Of a DNA stretch of 13,741 nt, positions 12,664 through 13,741 are shown piece after piece. The position numbers and the translations under genes are program-made. This stretch comes from Minisyncoccus sp041650175 (GTDB lineage Bacteria; Patescibacteriota; Minisyncoccia; Minisyncoccales; Minisyncoccaceae). The notes beneath the pieces were generated by a model that did not search any database, had not been told where the DNA came from, and was given only the letters and a program-made list of their open reading frames with translations. Numbering within the stretch: position 1 is the first letter of the stretch; every line of letters begins with the position of its first letter. Location of the stretch: NCBI GenBank assembly GCA_041650175.1, contig JBAZLS010000022.1, positions 1-13,741 of the forward strand. Reading direction: 5' to 3'.

Positions 12664-12691
12664 ATTTTACCACCTGTTAAAATATAGTCAA
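12664..12691 (-). promoter_or_regulatory. Promoter of the PAS-CDGSH genes
   Basis: On the minus strand: TTGACT (12691-12686), a 16-nt spacer and TAAAAT (12669-12664), 38 nt before the ATG at 12625. Two copies of AGGTGRTAAA flank and overlap it, so it may be regulated. Confidence 0.6.
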
Positions 12692-12701
12692 TTTATCACC
12701 T
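12666..12701 (-). promoter_or_regulatory. Direct repeat AGGTGRTAAA at the PAS promoter
   Basis: On the minus strand AGGTGATAAA (12701-12692) and AGGTGGTAAA (12675-12666) lie 26 nt apart. The first abuts the -35; the second overlaps the -10 by four bases. This is the layout of tandem regulator half-sites. Confidence 0.35.
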
Positions 12702-12922
12702 AACATTCATCTTAAATTCCATAAATATAAACTAATAAGATTAACTTTCTTCTATTTTAATAATTATGGTACTAAAGTAATTGCTATTTACTTTAAATCA
12801 AAACATAATTAACATAGTACCTTATAATAAAGATATTAAAAAACTTTAATTTCAAAAATTAATCTTATTCATTAATTATGGATTAAAATATTTATAAAAT
12901 AAAAAATTTAAAAAATAAATTT
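12702..12922. other. AT-rich divergent spacer with several dyads
   Basis: No gene is visible here. The 12626-12922 gap separates the divergent PAS (minus) and anchored-protein (plus) genes. It holds GGTACTA/TAGTACC (12768-12774 and 12815-12821), an alternative hairpin TAAAGTAA/TTACTTTA (12773-12780 and 12788-12795), AATTAAT/ATTAATT (12857-12863 and 12871-12877), and AATAAGATTAA (12734-12744) with its inverse at 12859-12869. Some are expected by chance at this base composition. The promoter of the plus-strand gene is probably inside but is not resolvable among the many AT-rich matches. Confidence 0.4.
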
Positions 12923-13435
12923 ATGGAAAAAAATAATTTTAAAATCTGGACCTGGGCAATAATTATAGTAATTATTATTATCATTGCAACTATTATTTTA
13001 TTTGTTTTTCAAAATAAACAAATAAATAGTCCTGCTACAACAAATAACCCCAAAGTAACCGACACAACAAATAACGAAACGACAACGAAAGAACCAGAAT
13101 CAATTCAAGATACTAGCACCCAAAACACTAAAACTCCAGCCGCAGCTACATCAATATCTTATGCAGATGCTTTAATAAAATACGCAGATCGAAGGATTCA
13201 ACTTGATAAAGCCTGCCAAGCACACCCAAGTAGTGTAACTTACAAAGATAATACTGGCATTATGATTGACAATCGATCTCCACAAACTCGAACTATTAAA
13301 ATCGGAACAACTTTCACTATAAAACCATATGGATTCAAAATTATTGTTCTTCCCGATATTTATCTAAAATCAAAAACTATACTAGTTGACTGCGATCAAT
13401 CTCAAAATGTAGCAACAATCTTAATTCAAGAATAA
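12923..13435 (+). CDS. Membrane-anchored surface protein with C-terminal beta domain
   Basis: The product (170 aa) has a short basic N-terminus, one very hydrophobic TM anchor (about 9-29, nearly all Ile/Val), a Thr/Asn/Pro-rich flexible linker (about 32-76) and a folded domain (77-170). The domain begins SYADALIKYADRRIQLDKACQA and continues with IMIDNRSPQTRTIKIGTTFTIKPYGFKIIVLPD and ILVDCDQSQNVATILIQ. Cys98 and Cys157 could form a disulfide outside the cytoplasm. The strand pattern looks like a small beta sandwich, cupredoxin-like in outline but without visible copper ligands. I have seen similar anchored proteins in Patescibacteria as hypotheticals but know no function. It is a single gene on the plus strand, ended by a bidirectional terminator. 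Confidence 0.8.
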   Translation: MEKNNFKIWTWAIIIVIIIIIATIILFVFQNKQINSPATTNNPKVTDTTNNETTTKEPESIQDTSTQNTKTPAAATSISYADALIKYADRRIQLDKACQAHPSSVTYKDNTGIMIDNRSPQTRTIKIGTTFTIKPYGFKIIVLPDIYLKSKTILVDCDQSQNVATILIQE

Positions 13436-13465
13436 GATCACTCCTCTCTAAAGTTCAACCAAATA

Positions 13466-13501
13466 AAATAAAAGACATCTTAAATTAGATGTCTTTTATT
13501 T
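13466..13501. terminator. Bidirectional terminator between convergent genes
   Basis: AAAAGACATCT (13470-13480) pairs with AGATGTCTTTT (13487-13497) around TAAATT, and A-T pairs extend it to 13466/13501. It lies between the stop codons at 13435 (+) and 13519 (-). Confidence 0.9.
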
Positions 13502-13518
13502 ACACTTTAAGCAAATGT

Positions 13519-13741
13519 TTACTTGCTGATATAGTCAGCAATTCTTTTATCAATATTTTCTTTTTGCGGGTTGCCGTAGATATTTATTCTGGCTAAAATC
13601 TCTATGGCAAATAGAACAATTTCTGGGTCATCACTTTCTGATAAGGTTAAAAGCTGTTTCGTCAATTGGTCGAGAGGTTCAACCTCGTGTAATAATACTA
13701 AATCTATTGAATTGCCAGCAAACTTCAAGAAATTTATCAAT
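13519..13741 (-). CDS. Unrecognised helical protein, 5' end outside window
   Basis: The frame is open from the right edge to TAA at 13521-13519, about 73 residues. The most upstream candidate codon at the edge is a TTG with no room for a leader, so the real start is probably outside. The visible part reads as amphipathic helices: HEVEPLDQLTKQLLTLSE, then DDPEIVLFAIEILARINIYG, then KENIDKRIADYIS. A helix beginning DDPEIxxxAIEIL after a short turn is reminiscent of HEAT/ARM-like repeats, but one helix pair is too little to assign. No function is proposed. Confidence 0.65.
   Translation of the reverse strand, partial: LINFLKFAGNSIDLVLLHEVEPLDQLTKQLLTLSESDDPEIVLFAIEILARINIYGNPQKENIDKRIADYISK

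Noticed and set aside
12768..12821. tRNA or tRNA-like cloverleaf with a 7-bp outer stem
   Set aside because: Only 54 nt long, without an anticodon arm, T-loop sequence or CCA end. The inner hairpin also overlaps the outer stem.

Overview
The window is an AT-rich bacterial segment that reads cleanly in the standard code: families such as EngB, MltG, MscS and MscL run full length, and TGA acts as a stop. Short single genes, almost no Shine-Dalgarno sites, many small membrane-anchored proteins of unknown function, DUF5666-type repeats, a CxxC-x17-CxxC protein and an orphan PAS protein with a coiled-coil tail all suggest a Candidate Phyla Radiation (Patescibacteria/Parcubacteria-like) genome. This placement is an inference from gene style; no 16S or ribosomal protein gene is present.

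Layout. Positions 1-626 (+) hold the 3' end of a tandem-repeat protein of DUF5666 type, closed by a terminator. Positions 741-1754 (+) encode an MscS channel. From 1809 to 12625 fifteen genes in a row lie on the minus strand. In window order they are: engB (GTPase of 50S assembly), a 21-codon Lys-rich ORF, a DUF308-like membrane protein, mltG (peptidoglycan lytic transglycosylase), a 3-TM protein, a CxxC-x17-CxxC double zinc-ribbon protein, a HEPN-like helical protein, an anchored two-domain protein, mscL with a C-terminal zinc ribbon, a half-size ABC exporter, a LysE-type exporter, a 4-TM protein, a soluble histidine kinase, a CDGSH/Fer4_19 iron-sulfur protein and a PAS protein. Two plus/minus genes close the window: a membrane-anchored surface protein (12923-13435, +) and the 3' end of an unrecognised helical protein (minus, running off the right edge).

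How the genes work together. Most are housekeeping or envelope genes expressed singly: intrinsic terminators and extended -10 promoters of the form TGATAWAAT separate many of them. Two themes stand out. The first is osmotic and envelope homeostasis (MscS, MscL, MltG, ABC and LysE exporters). The second is a possible signalling cluster at 10536-12625: a PAS sensor without a kinase, a three-module Fe-S protein, and a kinase without a sensor, all on one strand. The kinase also has its own near-consensus promoter and the only strong Shine-Dalgarno I found in the window.

No RNA genes, insertion sequences, CRISPR arrays or phage genes were seen. No gene-free stretch exceeds 300 bases. The longest, 12626-12922, holds the PAS promoter and several dyads.
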